This document shows positions 54,305 to 63,638 of a stretch of 64,000 nucleotides of DNA, piece after piece. Origin of the DNA: an uncultured Bacteroidota bacterium (GTDB lineage Bacteria > Bacteroidota > Bacteroidia > Flavobacteriales > Flavobacteriaceae); contig CACMZR010000002.1 in assembly GCA_902618245.1 (NCBI GenBank), forward strand, positions 1-64,000, in the 5' to 3' direction. The number at the start of each line of letters is the position of its first letter. The first letter of the stretch is position 1. The notes beneath the pieces are model-generated. The model did not search any database, was not told the origin of the DNA, and was given only the letters and a program-made list of their open reading frames with translations. Both the position numbers and the translations under genes were made by a program.

Positions 54305-56415
54305 TAATACATTGCCCTATTGTCTTCAATATTAGCTACTGACTTTAAGGCGTTAAATATATTTTCAGCTAGATTTTGGCTAGAATTTTTAAGAATTAGT
54401 TTGGAATAACTAGAATAATCATCCAAATCGGGGACAATATTTTTTTTCAGTAAGACAATCATATAAACTCCTTTTTCACCAGTAATAAGACTAGAAGTTT
54501 TTCCCTCAGTTAAAGCAAACGCAGCTCCAACAACAAATGGCTCGTTACCAGTACCTGGAATGGTTGGATTTTTTTGATTAATAGCTGAAGCCGTTTCGAT
54601 AATTACTTTATCCTCTTTGGAAAAAGAATCTAAACTTTTAATGTCTTTGTAACGATTTTTTATTACAGCGTCTTTCTTTTTTTTAGAAATAATTTTTCTT
54701 ACTTCTTCCCCCACATTATCAATTGATGAAAGTCCCTTATCTATTTTTTCGGTGATCTGAACAACAACATATCCTCCACTATTTAATGTAAACCTTTTTA
54801 CATCTCCTATACTTGAGTCCTCTTCAAAGGTCCAACGAACAATATTTCGCTGCTTGGGTAATCCTGGCAAGTTTTCCTCCAATTCACTTATTTGACTCAC
54901 AGTACGAATTTTGTAATTGTTATTTTGTGCAATTTTGGCAAAATCTTTATCATTTTTGCTTTCCATTTCAAATTGAGTTGCTTTTCTAAATACTTCATTT
55001 GATGTTTTGTCAGAAGGAACCGCTTTAATAACAACGTCGGCAATTAAAGCTAAATCATCTTTATCAGTGATTTTAATTATGTGATATCCAAATTCTGTTT
55101 TTACGATTCCTAACTTTCCAACTCTATTTGTATTTGCGAAAGTGAAGAATTCTTCTGCCATTTGTCCCTGTTGAAAAAATCCTAGATCACCCCCACTATT
55201 TTTTGTTGGCCCGTCAGAGTATTTCATTGCAAGTTCCCTAAAGTCAGTTGAAGACCTTCTTGCTTCTCTATAAACACGATTAGCTAAACTTTTTGCTTCT
55301 TTTTCTGTTCTTGAAACATTTGAGTTTGCTCTAGTTGCACCATTGTAGGATATCAAAATATGACTAGCTCTAATTGAGGCATTTCTTTTAATATCAATGA
55401 GCTTTGATAGTTTGAAATCGTTATTATCTCTATATGGTCCAAATACCTCGCCCTTTTCCAAGCCAAATAAAATGTCAGCATATTCATTATTAAATCTTCC
55501 GCGAGGTTTATACACAGAATCAAAGGGAACTTCTGAATATTGATCAATGAATTCAACAATATCATCAATCTGTTTAAATCCCTCTATAGTGTCAGTTAAT
55601 TTTGAAACTTCATTATAAACAATTTGTTTTGTTTTTAATGCATCTAATCGTGATCTTATTTCAAATAAATCGTCTTCAGTAGGTAAATCTTCGAAAGTAA
55701 CAAATTGTATGCTTGTGCTCTTGTCTTTTTCATATTTTAACTTATTTTCTCTTATATACTTAGCAACTTCATTGTCATTTATTTTTATTACACTATCCGC
55801 GATTATATTATAAGGAATAAAAGCGTACTTGATGTTTACATTGTCATTTTCTAGGTGATAATGGTCTTTTGCTTCGGCAATAGTCATAGATGTACTTGCC
55901 TTTATTAAGTCTAGATATATCCGTTGTTTTGCAACATTAATTATACTTTCCTCTTGAAATCTCCAGTTTTCGTATGCAGTAGGGTTTTGTGTTTTCAATT
56001 GAGCAATATAATCTGAAAACATTTGGAAGTCGAAAAAACCAGACTCATTTTGAAAATTTGGATTATTTATTAAATTATCATCTGATGAGATAATTTGCTC
56101 TAACTGATCCTTACCGGCATCTATTCCAAGTTTTTCAAATTCTTGCTTAAAAATTGTATTTCTTAAAGTTTGATCCCATACAAGATTTAAAGATTTAATT
56201 GTAGAGAAATTATATGTTCTTTGAGTTTGCTCTACCATTTGACGAAAAAAGTCAGATTCAATTTTTTCATCATTTACTATACCAACCGGTTCAGATAAAC
56301 CTGTATTTTGAGAATTGCCGTCAATTACCCCGGAAATGACAAATGCGAAGAGAGCCATACCAATAACTAAAATCAAAAAAATTGAGCGCTCTCTAATTTT
56401 TCCTAAAATGGCCAT
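54301..56415 (-). CDS. Peptidylprolyl isomerase, PpiD/SurA-like
   Basis: 704 aa membrane-anchored periplasmic chaperone. One N-terminal helix (IFLILVIGMALFAFVISGVI), a SurA_N-type helical domain, then a parvulin (rotamase) domain with ASHILISY and YSDGPTKNSGGDLGFFQQGQM. A second parvulin-like region follows with degraded motifs. It assists folding of outer-membrane and secreted proteins emerging from Sec. Last gene of the minus-strand envelope cluster, with a 98 base gap after the CNNM gene. Confidence 0.93.
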   Translation of the reverse strand: MAILGKIRERSIFLILVIGMALFAFVISGVIDGNSQNTGLSEPVGIVNDEKIESDFFRQMVEQTQRTYNFSTIKSLNLVWDQTLRNTIFKQEFEKLGIDAGKDQLEQIISSDDNLINNPNFQNESGFFDFQMFSDYIAQLKTQNPTAYENWRFQEESIINVAKQRIYLDLIKASTSMTIAEAKDHYHLENDNVNIKYAFIPYNIIADSVIKINDNEVAKYIRENKLKYEKDKSTSIQFVTFEDLPTEDDLFEIRSRLDALKTKQIVYNEVSKLTDTIEGFKQIDDIVEFIDQYSEVPFDSVYKPRGRFNNEYADILFGLEKGEVFGPYRDNNDFKLSKLIDIKRNASIRASHILISYNGATRANSNVSRTEKEAKSLANRVYREARRSSTDFRELAMKYSDGPTKNSGGDLGFFQQGQMAEEFFTFANTNRVGKLGIVKTEFGYHIIKITDKDDLALIADVVIKAVPSDKTSNEVFRKATQFEMESKNDKDFAKIAQNNNYKIRTVSQISELEENLPGLPKQRNIVRWTFEEDSSIGDVKRFTLNSGGYVVVQITEKIDKGLSSIDNVGEEVRKIISKKKKDAVIKNRYKDIKSLDSFSKEDKVIIETASAINQKNPTIPGTGNEPFVVGAAFALTEGKTSSLITGEKGVYMIVLLKKNIVPDLDDYSSYSKLILKNSSQNLAENIFNALKSVANIEDNRAMYY

Positions 56416-56513
56416 AAATTATTGTTTTTAAATGGTTTGCGAAATTAATCTTTTCCATCGAATTAAGAAAGTCTCTTAGTGTAATTTTGGGGTATCTAAA
56501 ACTGAATCCTTTT

Positions 56514-57791
56514 TCAAATCTCATTTATTTCAGTTATAATTACTTCCTCAATTTTGGTTGCGGAGACTTTTTTTATGGTTAAAGTATAAGGTGATATTTC
56601 TATTTGCTCACCTTTTTTTGGAATTTCACCTGTGTTGTAAGCAACTAAACCACCAATTGTTTCATAGAATTCAGTTTCAGGAAGACATAATCCATATTTC
56701 TGATTTATATAGTCTACTTCTAAACGAGCAGAAAAGTTAAACGTTGAAGTACTTAATTTTTTTTCAACATGATTTATAGAATCATACTCATCTTCAATTT
56801 CACCAAAAAGTTCTTCCACAATATCCTCAACAGTAATTATACCAGAAATGCCTCCATATTCGTCAATTACAACAGATATACTCTTTTGTTGACGAGTTAA
56901 AATCTTCAAAACATCATTGATTAGCATGGTTTCAGGTACATAGGCTAAAGGTAAGAGAATGTTTTGAAGTGATTTTGGATTCTTCAACATATCAAAAACA
57001 TGAACATAACCCAAAATTTTATCAATTGTATTTTTGTAAACTGGTATTTTAGAAAAACCTGTTTCAATAAAAAGATCTTTGATCTCACTGATTGGTGTAT
57101 TTTCTTCAACTGCTACAAGTTCAGCTCTAGGAACCATAGCTTCCTTTGCCTTAACTTCTGAAAAATCTAGGGCATTCTGAAAAATCTGAATTTCAGAATC
57201 TAAACTTTCCTTATCATCAGTTGACTCCAATTGTTCTTCAATGTAATTACCCAACTCTACTTTTGAAAATGAAAGTTGGATTTGATCAGATTCTGTTTTC
57301 AAAAACCTTTTTAATATGATATCAGTAAATTTTATAATTATGTACGTTATTGGAAGAAATAGATAATAAAAAAAAGCTACTGGGATGGTAAAAATTTTTA
57401 CACTTAAATTTGCATAAATTTGGAAGAAAACCTTAGGTAAAAACTCTGCTGTAAGTAGAATAACAATGGTAGATATCAATGTTTGATAAAAAATAATTAG
57501 AATGCTAGGATGTTGTCCGATAAATACACTATCAGAAAAAAAGAATTGTAAAATTCTTTCTCCTGCAAAAATTCCATAAACAACGAGTGCAATATTATTA
57601 CCTAAAAGCATTGTTGCAATAAATCTAGATGGCTTTTGCGTTATGTTTTTCAATACTCTAGAGGTGTAGCTACTTTGAGATTTCTCAATTTCTAAGTAAA
57701 TACGGTTTGAAGAAACAAAGGCGATTTCCATACCAGAAAAAAAAGCTGAAAATATTAAACACGTTAAAATTACTATGTCAGATAAAATCAT
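56514..57791 (-). CDS. CNNM/CBS/CorC-domain membrane protein (hemolysin family)
   Basis: 425 aa. Four membrane helices form the DUF21/CNNM domain (FSAFFSGMEIAFVSSNRI is the signature), followed by two CBS domains (about 210-325, VPRAELVAVEEN... and SISVVIDEYGGISGIITVEDIVEELFG) and a C-terminal CorC_HlyC domain. Such proteins take part in magnesium or cobalt homeostasis; the hemolysin name is historical. GldE is a relative, but gldE normally neighbours gldD, which is absent here, so I do not call it GldE. Overlaps the small gene upstream by four bases. Confidence 0.9.
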   Translation of the reverse strand: MILSDIVILTCLIFSAFFSGMEIAFVSSNRIYLEIEKSQSSYTSRVLKNITQKPSRFIATMLLGNNIALVVYGIFAGERILQFFFSDSVFIGQHPSILIIFYQTLISTIVILLTAEFLPKVFFQIYANLSVKIFTIPVAFFYYLFLPITYIIIKFTDIILKRFLKTESDQIQLSFSKVELGNYIEEQLESTDDKESLDSEIQIFQNALDFSEVKAKEAMVPRAELVAVEENTPISEIKDLFIETGFSKIPVYKNTIDKILGYVHVFDMLKNPKSLQNILLPLAYVPETMLINDVLKILTRQQKSISVVIDEYGGISGIITVEDIVEELFGEIEDEYDSINHVEKKLSTSTFNFSARLEVDYINQKYGLCLPETEFYETIGGLVAYNTGEIPKKGEQIEISPYTLTIKKVSATKIEEVIITEINEI

Positions 57792-57985
57792 TTATAGGTA
57801 TTATTACGATTTTTAAATTTTTTTCTGTAATGTCTTCGAAAAAGTGCCATCAAAATAGATAAAATTGCAAATCCCAAAAAGTAATAAGCTCGTGTGTTAT
57901 TCATATTCCAAAGTGAAATAGTCTTAAAAGTTGAAATCCCAGCAATTACCCAATATAATATTTCAGAAATTTTATAAGTTCTCAT
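57788..57985 (-). CDS. Small hypothetical membrane protein
   Basis: 65 aa with two hydrophobic helices (ISEILYWVIAGISTFKTISLW and AYYFLGFAILSILMALFRRH) and a basic C-terminus (RRHYRKKFKNRN). No family recognised. It overlaps lptC and the CNNM gene by four bases at each end, which argues strongly that it is translated as part of the operon. Confidence 0.75.
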   Translation of the reverse strand: MRTYKISEILYWVIAGISTFKTISLWNMNNTRAYYFLGFAILSILMALFRRHYRKKFKNRNNTYK

Positions 57986-58551
57986 TCTTTTTTTGATAAA
58001 GTATCCTGATCTTCTGAAACAGAAACTGTCCCAATAAGATTTCCTGTTAAAAACTTACTGAAATCTTTATTGCCATCTAGTCTCTTAGCATTAAAATTAT
58101 ACTTTTCATCCTGAAATGTAAATTCCTGCTCGGTAAATAACCATTCATTATCAGAATCCCAGTAAAGTTGATTTGTTTTTAATAATGATCCATTATAAGA
58201 TTTCAACTCTACATTGCCTTTTAGATCTATTAGTTTAGTTTCAGTATACAAAATACCATAATCAGCAACAACTTTATTTTGATTTCCTAATTTATCGAAA
58301 AATAATACTTCTAAACCTTCTGGAAATTCCGCAAATTTAAATTCTAGATTTGAATAATCTACGTGCTTGGGAGCTGTCAAAATAGCCTGTATTTTTAGAG
58401 AGTCACTATAAACCATCCTTATGTTTGAAGCTATACCCAAAGGATCCTGCCTGCTTGTGTTAATCTCCTTTAGAGCTTGGGTATTATCTTCACAGGAGAG
58501 TAACATGATAAAAATGATTTTAACTACCCTAAAAAAAAAGTTGCTTTCCAA
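57982..58551 (-). CDS. lptC: LPS export periplasmic protein LptC
   Basis: 189 aa. Lipoprotein-type start (MLLSCEDN, Cys20), then the LptC/OstA-like beta-jellyroll: VYSDSLKIQAILTAPKH, LEVLFFDKLGNQNKVVADYGILY, LIDLKGNVELKS and ETDKLYW-type NQLYWDSDNEWLFTEQEF. It carries LPS from the inner-membrane LptBFG complex to the periplasmic bridge. In Bacteroidota LptC is often a lipoprotein instead of having a membrane helix. It follows the TPR gene by six bases. Confidence 0.9.
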   Translation of the reverse strand: MESNFFFRVVKIIFIMLLSCEDNTQALKEINTSRQDPLGIASNIRMVYSDSLKIQAILTAPKHVDYSNLEFKFAEFPEGLEVLFFDKLGNQNKVVADYGILYTETKLIDLKGNVELKSYNGSLLKTNQLYWDSDNEWLFTEQEFTFQDEKYNFNAKRLDGNKDFSKFLTGNLIGTVSVSEDQDTLSKKE

Positions 58552-58557
58552 CTTAAA

Positions 58558-59952
58558 TTAAAGCTTTGGTACTGTTACGGTTCTGTTGATCCAACAATCA
58601 AATTTAATTGTAATTCCTTCGTTACCCTCAGTGAAAATATCAGTTTTACTTGGAGCTCTACCGTTATAACTATCAGCAGTTTTTTTTGCAATTTTAGATA
58701 GAGAGTTATCTACATTAGCGGCTTTTTTTGCGATATCAGCAGCCAGCCAATAAACTGCCCTTTTATTAAATTGAGAATCTCCGCATTCATTTGCACTGTC
58801 AGCATACATATTAGCAATTAAAAGGTAGGCCCTGCCTAGAGAGGGCTGAAAACTAAGAGCTTTGTTTGCATAGTTTCGTGCGGAGGTTTTTCTACCAGCT
58901 AACTTAAATTTATTTGCAATTTTTAGTAGGATTTTTGCTTTTTTATAATTGTCTGTTTCTAAGGAAATTGATTCTTCGTAATATTTAAGTGCCTCATTAG
59001 CATTTCCTCTTTTATCATTGAGTAGACCAAGATAATATGCTGAATCTGCTGACGGATCGAGCGAATGTAATGCCTCCACAAGCGTCACAAAAAACGGATC
59101 GTCTGAACATTCTTTACTATCCATTCGGCTTGCTGCTCGCTTCAACCACACCGAATCTTCTTTAAATTCTTCAAAATTTCTTTTATATAGAGGTATTAAA
59201 TTTTCACAAGTTGCTTCTTTTGCAATTATTGCATCTAAGTTTGATAAATAAGTCCCTATTGCCTTAGAATTTATATTATATATTCGTTTTCTTCTCTGCT
59301 CCCTACTTGTTAGAGGTTTACCATCGTCTTCTTTTTTCAATATAACATCAAGTTTTTTTGCCAATGCAACTGTTTCTAAGTCAAATTTTTCTGAAACTTC
59401 TTCATATTTATTTATTAACATCTCCATACTAACTTGATTATCACCAGATTTATACAAATCATAAAGTGTTTTAAAATAATTGTATAAAAACTTGGGATTT
59501 GTGAAACTTGTTGCATCTTTAGTAAAAGCTTCATCAAATGTAGAATAGATTTTTTTTAAATCAGCCATCTTATAGTCAAGTAGAGCTTGGGCTTTTTTCC
59601 CTATTACGTCACCAATAACACTTTTATTTTTGTTTTTCGGAAAATATTGAATCCATTCATCATAGAGCTTTATTAATTCTTTTTTGGAAGATTCAACAAG
59701 GTCAGCATTTCCATTCTTTATATTATTCTTTATTATGCGTTCGCCATATGTATAAATTGCAGCATTTAGGTCTGGACAGTTTTCTCTTACTTTGATCCAG
59801 GGCTCAATTGCTGCATCATAATTTTTTACTTTAACATATTCTGCAAAGATTGAAAGGTCTTGCATACAAGCTGAATTATCTTGAGAATATGATAATTGAA
59901 ATACAGATGCCCCAACAAATAGAGAAGCGATAAGTAATAGTTTATTCATCAT
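58558..59952 (-). CDS. Exported tetratricopeptide-repeat protein
   Basis: 464 aa with a signal peptide (ending near QLSYSQ). At least two clear TPR units near residues 300-390 (AYYLGLLNDKRGNANEALKYYEESI, ILLKIANKFKLAGRKTSARNYANKALSFQ) with further helical pairs earlier. Function unknown; TPR proteins at this site in flavobacteria lie between an outer-membrane protein gene and lptC, which suggests an envelope role. Its own putative promoter element lies 14 bases upstream. Confidence 0.85.
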   Translation of the reverse strand: MMNKLLLIASLFVGASVFQLSYSQDNSACMQDLSIFAEYVKVKNYDAAIEPWIKVRENCPDLNAAIYTYGERIIKNNIKNGNADLVESSKKELIKLYDEWIQYFPKNKNKSVIGDVIGKKAQALLDYKMADLKKIYSTFDEAFTKDATSFTNPKFLYNYFKTLYDLYKSGDNQVSMEMLINKYEEVSEKFDLETVALAKKLDVILKKEDDGKPLTSREQRRKRIYNINSKAIGTYLSNLDAIIAKEATCENLIPLYKRNFEEFKEDSVWLKRAASRMDSKECSDDPFFVTLVEALHSLDPSADSAYYLGLLNDKRGNANEALKYYEESISLETDNYKKAKILLKIANKFKLAGRKTSARNYANKALSFQPSLGRAYLLIANMYADSANECGDSQFNKRAVYWLAADIAKKAANVDNSLSKIAKKTADSYNGRAPSKTDIFTEGNEGITIKFDCWINRTVTVPKL

Positions 59953-59965
59953 AATAAATTTTTAA

Positions 59966-59973
59966 CAAATATA
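59966..59973 (-). promoter_or_regulatory. Putative -7 element TATATTTG for the TPR gene
   Basis: CAAATATA on the plus strand reads TATATTTG on the minus strand, 13 bases before the ATG. The rest of the 129 base gap shows no other clear signal. Confidence 0.42.
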
Positions 59974-60081
59974 AAATCTCTTGAAAAAATTATATGCATT
60001 CTGTTTAAATCTTAGTAAAATTTATTGACTTCGCAAGAATTTATCATTATAAATACAAAAAAAATAAATTTATTAATAATT

Positions 60082-61338
60082 TTAATTATACCTTCTTTTT
60101 ATAAACCATATGTCATTTAAAGATAGGCCTATTCTTAGTGAAGCAATCGATTCTTTAACCATTCCCGATTCCTTTGTTCCCCTTTGACTTAATTCAAAAC
60201 CAACATTTGCATTGGATAAGCCTGCTAATGGTAAGCCTAGTCCAAAAGAAATTCCGGTCTCATTCATTGGTAAATTATTAACGATTGTACTCAGTTGTTC
60301 AGTTCTAAATCCAAAGCGATATACTACCCTTTTCCAAAAACTAGTAAACGAAGAATAGTTTGGAATAAAATAGCCCCCAAGTATCCACTTTTGTCCGTCT
60401 TTGTAAGATATATTTCTCCTTTCAAAAAATAGATTTTTGAAATTTGAAGATTTTGTATAATCATACTGAATCCCTAAAAACCATTTTTTGTTTTTACCAA
60501 AGCCAAATCCTAAACTAGTGGTTGGGGAAACATCTAGGTTAGTTTTCTCAAGTCCAGAGGAAGACAAATTAACTTCAGTAAATTCAATAATAGTTTGTCT
60601 AGAAAGAGACTGAGTATAATAAATTTTGCTATTTTGAGAATCTAAAGATCCCAATGGTTGATAAGAAAACATTAGCTGTGTACTATATTTTTTACCTAAA
60701 GGAATTATAGCTTGAGCAGAAAATTGATAACTAAATCCTGATACGCTTGAATCATGCGTGACAAAAGTACCATTATCAACTTCATCTATGTATTGACCTG
60801 TTCTATAAAATAAACTCCCAAAATTATAATTTACTGTTGATCCCAAAGCAAAATATTTTGTAATAGGGATGCCTAAAGAAAAGTATGCTCTGTTAAGTCC
60901 CCCTGAGCCTTCATATCTATTAAAAATATTTTGATTTTCATTTTCAGTAATTGATTGAATACGATATCCAACTGATGAAAAAGGAACTATCCCAAAACCA
61001 AAACTAAAATTTTTGGTCGGAATACTGACTGATAAATAATCTAAAGCTGCTAATTCTATATTTTTTGACTCTGAAACCGATGCCAAATTATTATTTGTAT
61101 AATTTACTCCAACTGAATAGGTAGTAAACTTTAAAAATGCATAGCTAGCAGGATTTAGAAGATTTGCATGAATTGAGTCAGTTAAAACGTCTAGTCCTCC
61201 CATGTGCCTTGTGGCCTGAGTACCGTTAAAAGTATCTTCTCCCAACCCAGCTGAAGAATAGGGTGATGCTGAGTTGTTTTGTCCGAATATATTGGCCGAA
61301 ATTAAAATAAATGATAATAATGTTTTTCGAATCATCAA
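60082..61338 (-). CDS. Outer-membrane beta-barrel protein
   Basis: 418 aa with a signal peptide (ending near NIFGQ) and dense amphipathic beta strands to the end, like FadL/PorV-type barrels of Bacteroidota. The N-terminal mature part ASPYSSAGLGEDTFNGTQATRHMGGLDV and HANLLNPASYA is a recurring start in such proteins, where the N-terminus may plug the barrel. Substrate unknown. Its start overlaps the coaX stop by four bases, so it is translated after coaX. Confidence 0.85.
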   Translation of the reverse strand: MMIRKTLLSFILISANIFGQNNSASPYSSAGLGEDTFNGTQATRHMGGLDVLTDSIHANLLNPASYAFLKFTTYSVGVNYTNNNLASVSESKNIELAALDYLSVSIPTKNFSFGFGIVPFSSVGYRIQSITENENQNIFNRYEGSGGLNRAYFSLGIPITKYFALGSTVNYNFGSLFYRTGQYIDEVDNGTFVTHDSSVSGFSYQFSAQAIIPLGKKYSTQLMFSYQPLGSLDSQNSKIYYTQSLSRQTIIEFTEVNLSSSGLEKTNLDVSPTTSLGFGFGKNKKWFLGIQYDYTKSSNFKNLFFERRNISYKDGQKWILGGYFIPNYSSFTSFWKRVVYRFGFRTEQLSTIVNNLPMNETGISFGLGLPLAGLSNANVGFELSQRGTKESGMVKESIASLRIGLSLNDIWFIKRRYN

Positions 61339-62063
61339 CTTAAATTGCTTACTAAAATGAAATTCAATCCTTTAGCTAAAAAATTTGTGTCTGCAAATAT
61401 CATATTTTTAAATGGTTTTGACAACCTAAGAGAGTCTCCCCCTGAAAAAATCACAGTAAGGTCCTCAAATTTTTTTTTATGATTGTAAATACGCTCATTA
61501 ATCTCAGCAATAATACCATTAGTAACTCCAATATGAATAGAACTTTTAGTTGAATCACCTAAAAATTTGTTGCTGATTTTTGGGTTTAATAATGGTAAAC
61601 TTCCTGTAAAAAAATTTAAAGATTTGTATCGCATTTTAAATCCAGGACTTATTGCTCCTCCATGATGCAGACTATTCTTGTCAATAAAATCATACGTAAT
61701 ACAAGTCCCTAGATCTACCACTAAAACATCCTTATTAGGAAAATCTAAAATACAGGCTGATAATAAAGCTATTCGATCTGCACCTAATTGTTTTTTTGGT
61801 TTATATAGTGTTCTGAATGGAAGTTTTAGTTTAGAAGAACAAAAAAGAACTGAAATAGGTCCTAGGCTTTTTTTCAGGTCATTTGTAATTGAGCCATTAA
61901 CATCAGATATTATACAATTCGAAATAGTAGAATATTTTTTTTGTATTTGTTTTAGAGTATTTTCCCACTCAAGTATAGGGTTAAATGCCCTATATAAAAT
62001 TCTATTTTCTTGAAATACAAAAAATTTAATCTTACTATTCCCTAGGTCAATAATCAAATGCAT
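61335..62063 (-). CDS. coaX: Type III pantothenate kinase
   Basis: 242 aa ASKHA-fold kinase for the first step of coenzyme A synthesis. Motifs in order: IDLGNSKIKFFVF (phosphate-1), LGADRIALLSA, VVDLGTCITYDFID (phosphate-2), and GGAISPGFKMRYKSL. Type III enzymes need a monovalent cation and are not inhibited by CoA. First gene of the minus-strand envelope run (coaX to ppiD). A pair of overlapping inverted repeats lies directly before its start. Confidence 0.95.
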   Translation of the reverse strand: MHLIIDLGNSKIKFFVFQENRILYRAFNPILEWENTLKQIQKKYSTISNCIISDVNGSITNDLKKSLGPISVLFCSSKLKLPFRTLYKPKKQLGADRIALLSACILDFPNKDVLVVDLGTCITYDFIDKNSLHHGGAISPGFKMRYKSLNFFTGSLPLLNPKISNKFLGDSTKSSIHIGVTNGIIAEINERIYNHKKKFEDLTVIFSGGDSLRLSKPFKNMIFADTNFLAKGLNFILVSNLS

Positions 62064-62065
62064 TT

Positions 62066-62100
62066 TTTGTAATTTCTTTGCATAAAATTACAAAGAAATT
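62066..62100. repeat. Two overlapping 10-bp inverted repeats
   Basis: TTTGTAATTT (62066-62075) pairs with AAATTACAAA (62085-62094), and AATTTCTTTG (62071-62080) pairs with CAAAGAAATT (62091-62100). The two pairings cannot form together. They sit between divergent coaX and tRNA-Phe. Confidence 0.6.
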
Positions 62101-62111
62101 TAGTGAAATGT

Positions 62112-62143
62112 TTTTGTGAGAATTTAAAAGCCCTTTATATTTG
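62112..62143 (+). promoter_or_regulatory. tRNA-Phe promoter
   Basis: TTTG (62112-62115), 20 base spacer, then TATATTTG (62136-62143). Both boxes match the Bacteroidota consensus TTTG/TAnnTTTG, and the tRNA begins 16 bases after the -7 box. This is the best complete promoter in the window. Confidence 0.7.
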
Positions 62144-62159
62144 TTTGATTTTTGTAAAT

Positions 62160-62232
62160 GGTACCTTAGCTCAGTTGGTAGAGCAAAGGACTGAAAATCC
62201 TTGTGTCCCTGGTTCGATTCCTGGAGGTACCA
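62160..62232 (+). tRNA. tRNA-Phe (anticodon GAA)
   Basis: 73 bases fold as a full cloverleaf: acceptor GGTACCT/AGGTACC, D stem GCTC/GAGC, anticodon stem AAGGA/TCCTT with loop CTGAAAA giving anticodon GAA, variable GTGTC, and T loop TTCGATT. The T stem CCTGG/CCTGG contains a T-T mismatch at the middle pair (51-63). Discriminator base A; CCA is not encoded. A strong hairpin follows. Confidence 0.95.
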
Positions 62233-62236
62233 CTTT

Positions 62237-62261
62237 AAACCCCAAATCCTTTTTGGGGTTT
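62237..62261. terminator. Terminator after tRNA-Phe
   Basis: Ten base-pair stem AAACCCCAAA/TTTGGGGTTT with a five base loop, beginning four bases after the tRNA. It may also serve the convergent rmuC transcript. Confidence 0.8.
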
Positions 62262-62304
62262 CATGTTTAGAAAACTTTTAATTAACTTGTATGTACCTAG
62301 GTAA

Positions 62305-63597
62305 CTATTTATCCTTTAAATCAATGAAGTCATTTGTTGACTCTTTTTCTGAATTGTTTTCTTTGAGCTGTTCTACATTTTTGAGTTTGGATTGCATAAT
62401 TCTTGTTCTTGTACCAACTAAAGTTTCAATTTCTTGGTTAGCCTCATTGATTTTCTTTTGTGCCTTCTCCAAAACTCCTCCAAAAGAATTAAATTCTTTT
62501 TTTACGGCTGCAAGTACATTCCAAACTTCACTACTTCTTTTTTGAATTGCTAGCGTTTTGAATCCCATTTGAAGACTATTTAACATAGCCGCAAGGGTTG
62601 TGGGTCCAGTAACAACGATTTTGTATTCTCTTTGAAGCAAAGCAATCATGTCTGGTTGTCTTACCACTTCTGCAAACAAACCTTCAATTGGTAGAAACAT
62701 TATTCCAAAATCAGTCGTGTTTGGAGGATCGATATATTTCGTTGAAATATCTTTAGCAAATTTTTTTACTGACTGAAGAATAGCTTTCAAAGATAATTCT
62801 ACTGCAACAGGGTCACCTGCTTCGTAAGCATTTTGAAGTCTTATGTAGTCTTCCTGTGGGAACTTGGCATCAATAGGTAAATAGACTGGATTATCAGTTT
62901 TGTTCCGACCGGGTAATTTTATAGCAAATTCAACTTGGAAATCAGATCCTTTTTTTGTTTTCACGTTTTTGTCATACTGATCTGGAGTCATAATTTCTTC
63001 CAAAATATTCCCTAATTGAATTTCTCCCAATACCCCACGAGTTTTTACATTACTTAGTACTTTTTTTAGATCTCCAACCCCAGAAGCAATATTTTGCATC
63101 TCACCCAATCCCTTTTGAACAACTATTAATTGTTTGGTGACCATTTCAAATGATTTGCCAAGCCGCTCTTCAAGTGTTTTATGAAGCTTTTCATCAACTG
63201 TTTCTCGCATTCTTTCCAAACGAATTTCAGTTGTTTTAATCATTTCGTCTTGTTTTAATTTCATCTGATCGAACTTCTCTTTTTGTATTGTATTAAATGT
63301 CTCAACATTTTTTACAAAACTAGATTCAAATTCTTTCAGTGTTTTTCTCAATTCATCACGATCATCTTTTGCTTTTAATAAAATAGTATCGTTTAATCTT
63401 TGAAGACTTTGAGTAAGCTCAATCCTATTTTCATGTAAATTTTTTGAAAGTTCTTCTCTGTTAAATAGAAACTCTTTTTGAAGTTGACCTCTTAGTTCAT
63501 CAAGCAAAAATTTACTTAACGAATTTCTGCTCCTATAAAGAAAGAATACTAAAGATGATAGAGCAATAAAGAACAAAACAAAAGATATGTTTTCCAT
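62305..63597 (-). CDS. rmuC: DNA recombination protein RmuC
   Basis: 430 aa. One N-terminal membrane helix (FVLFFIALSSLVFFLY), a long coiled coil (about 25-160), then the RmuC nuclease-like domain: TRGVLGEIQLGNILEEIM, DFQVEFAIKLPG, LPIDAKFPQEDY, and FLPIEGLFAEVV. These include the acidic and lysine residues of a PD-(D/E)XK-like core. RmuC limits inversions at short repeats and has been linked to phage defence in some bacteria. Start ATG at 63597 lies 41 bases from the end of the next gene on the same strand. Confidence 0.95.
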   Translation of the reverse strand: MENISFVLFFIALSSLVFFLYRSRNSLSKFLLDELRGQLQKEFLFNREELSKNLHENRIELTQSLQRLNDTILLKAKDDRDELRKTLKEFESSFVKNVETFNTIQKEKFDQMKLKQDEMIKTTEIRLERMRETVDEKLHKTLEERLGKSFEMVTKQLIVVQKGLGEMQNIASGVGDLKKVLSNVKTRGVLGEIQLGNILEEIMTPDQYDKNVKTKKGSDFQVEFAIKLPGRNKTDNPVYLPIDAKFPQEDYIRLQNAYEAGDPVAVELSLKAILQSVKKFAKDISTKYIDPPNTTDFGIMFLPIEGLFAEVVRQPDMIALLQREYKIVVTGPTTLAAMLNSLQMGFKTLAIQKRSSEVWNVLAAVKKEFNSFGGVLEKAQKKINEANQEIETLVGTRTRIMQSKLKNVEQLKENNSEKESTNDFIDLKDK

Positions 63598-63638
63598 CAG
63601 CTAAAATTAATATTTAAAATTGAAGAAAATAAAATAGA

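Noticed and set aside
56514-57791. Calling the CNNM/CBS protein GldE
   Set aside because: Domain order is shared, but gldD is not adjacent and such paralogs are common in Flavobacteriia.
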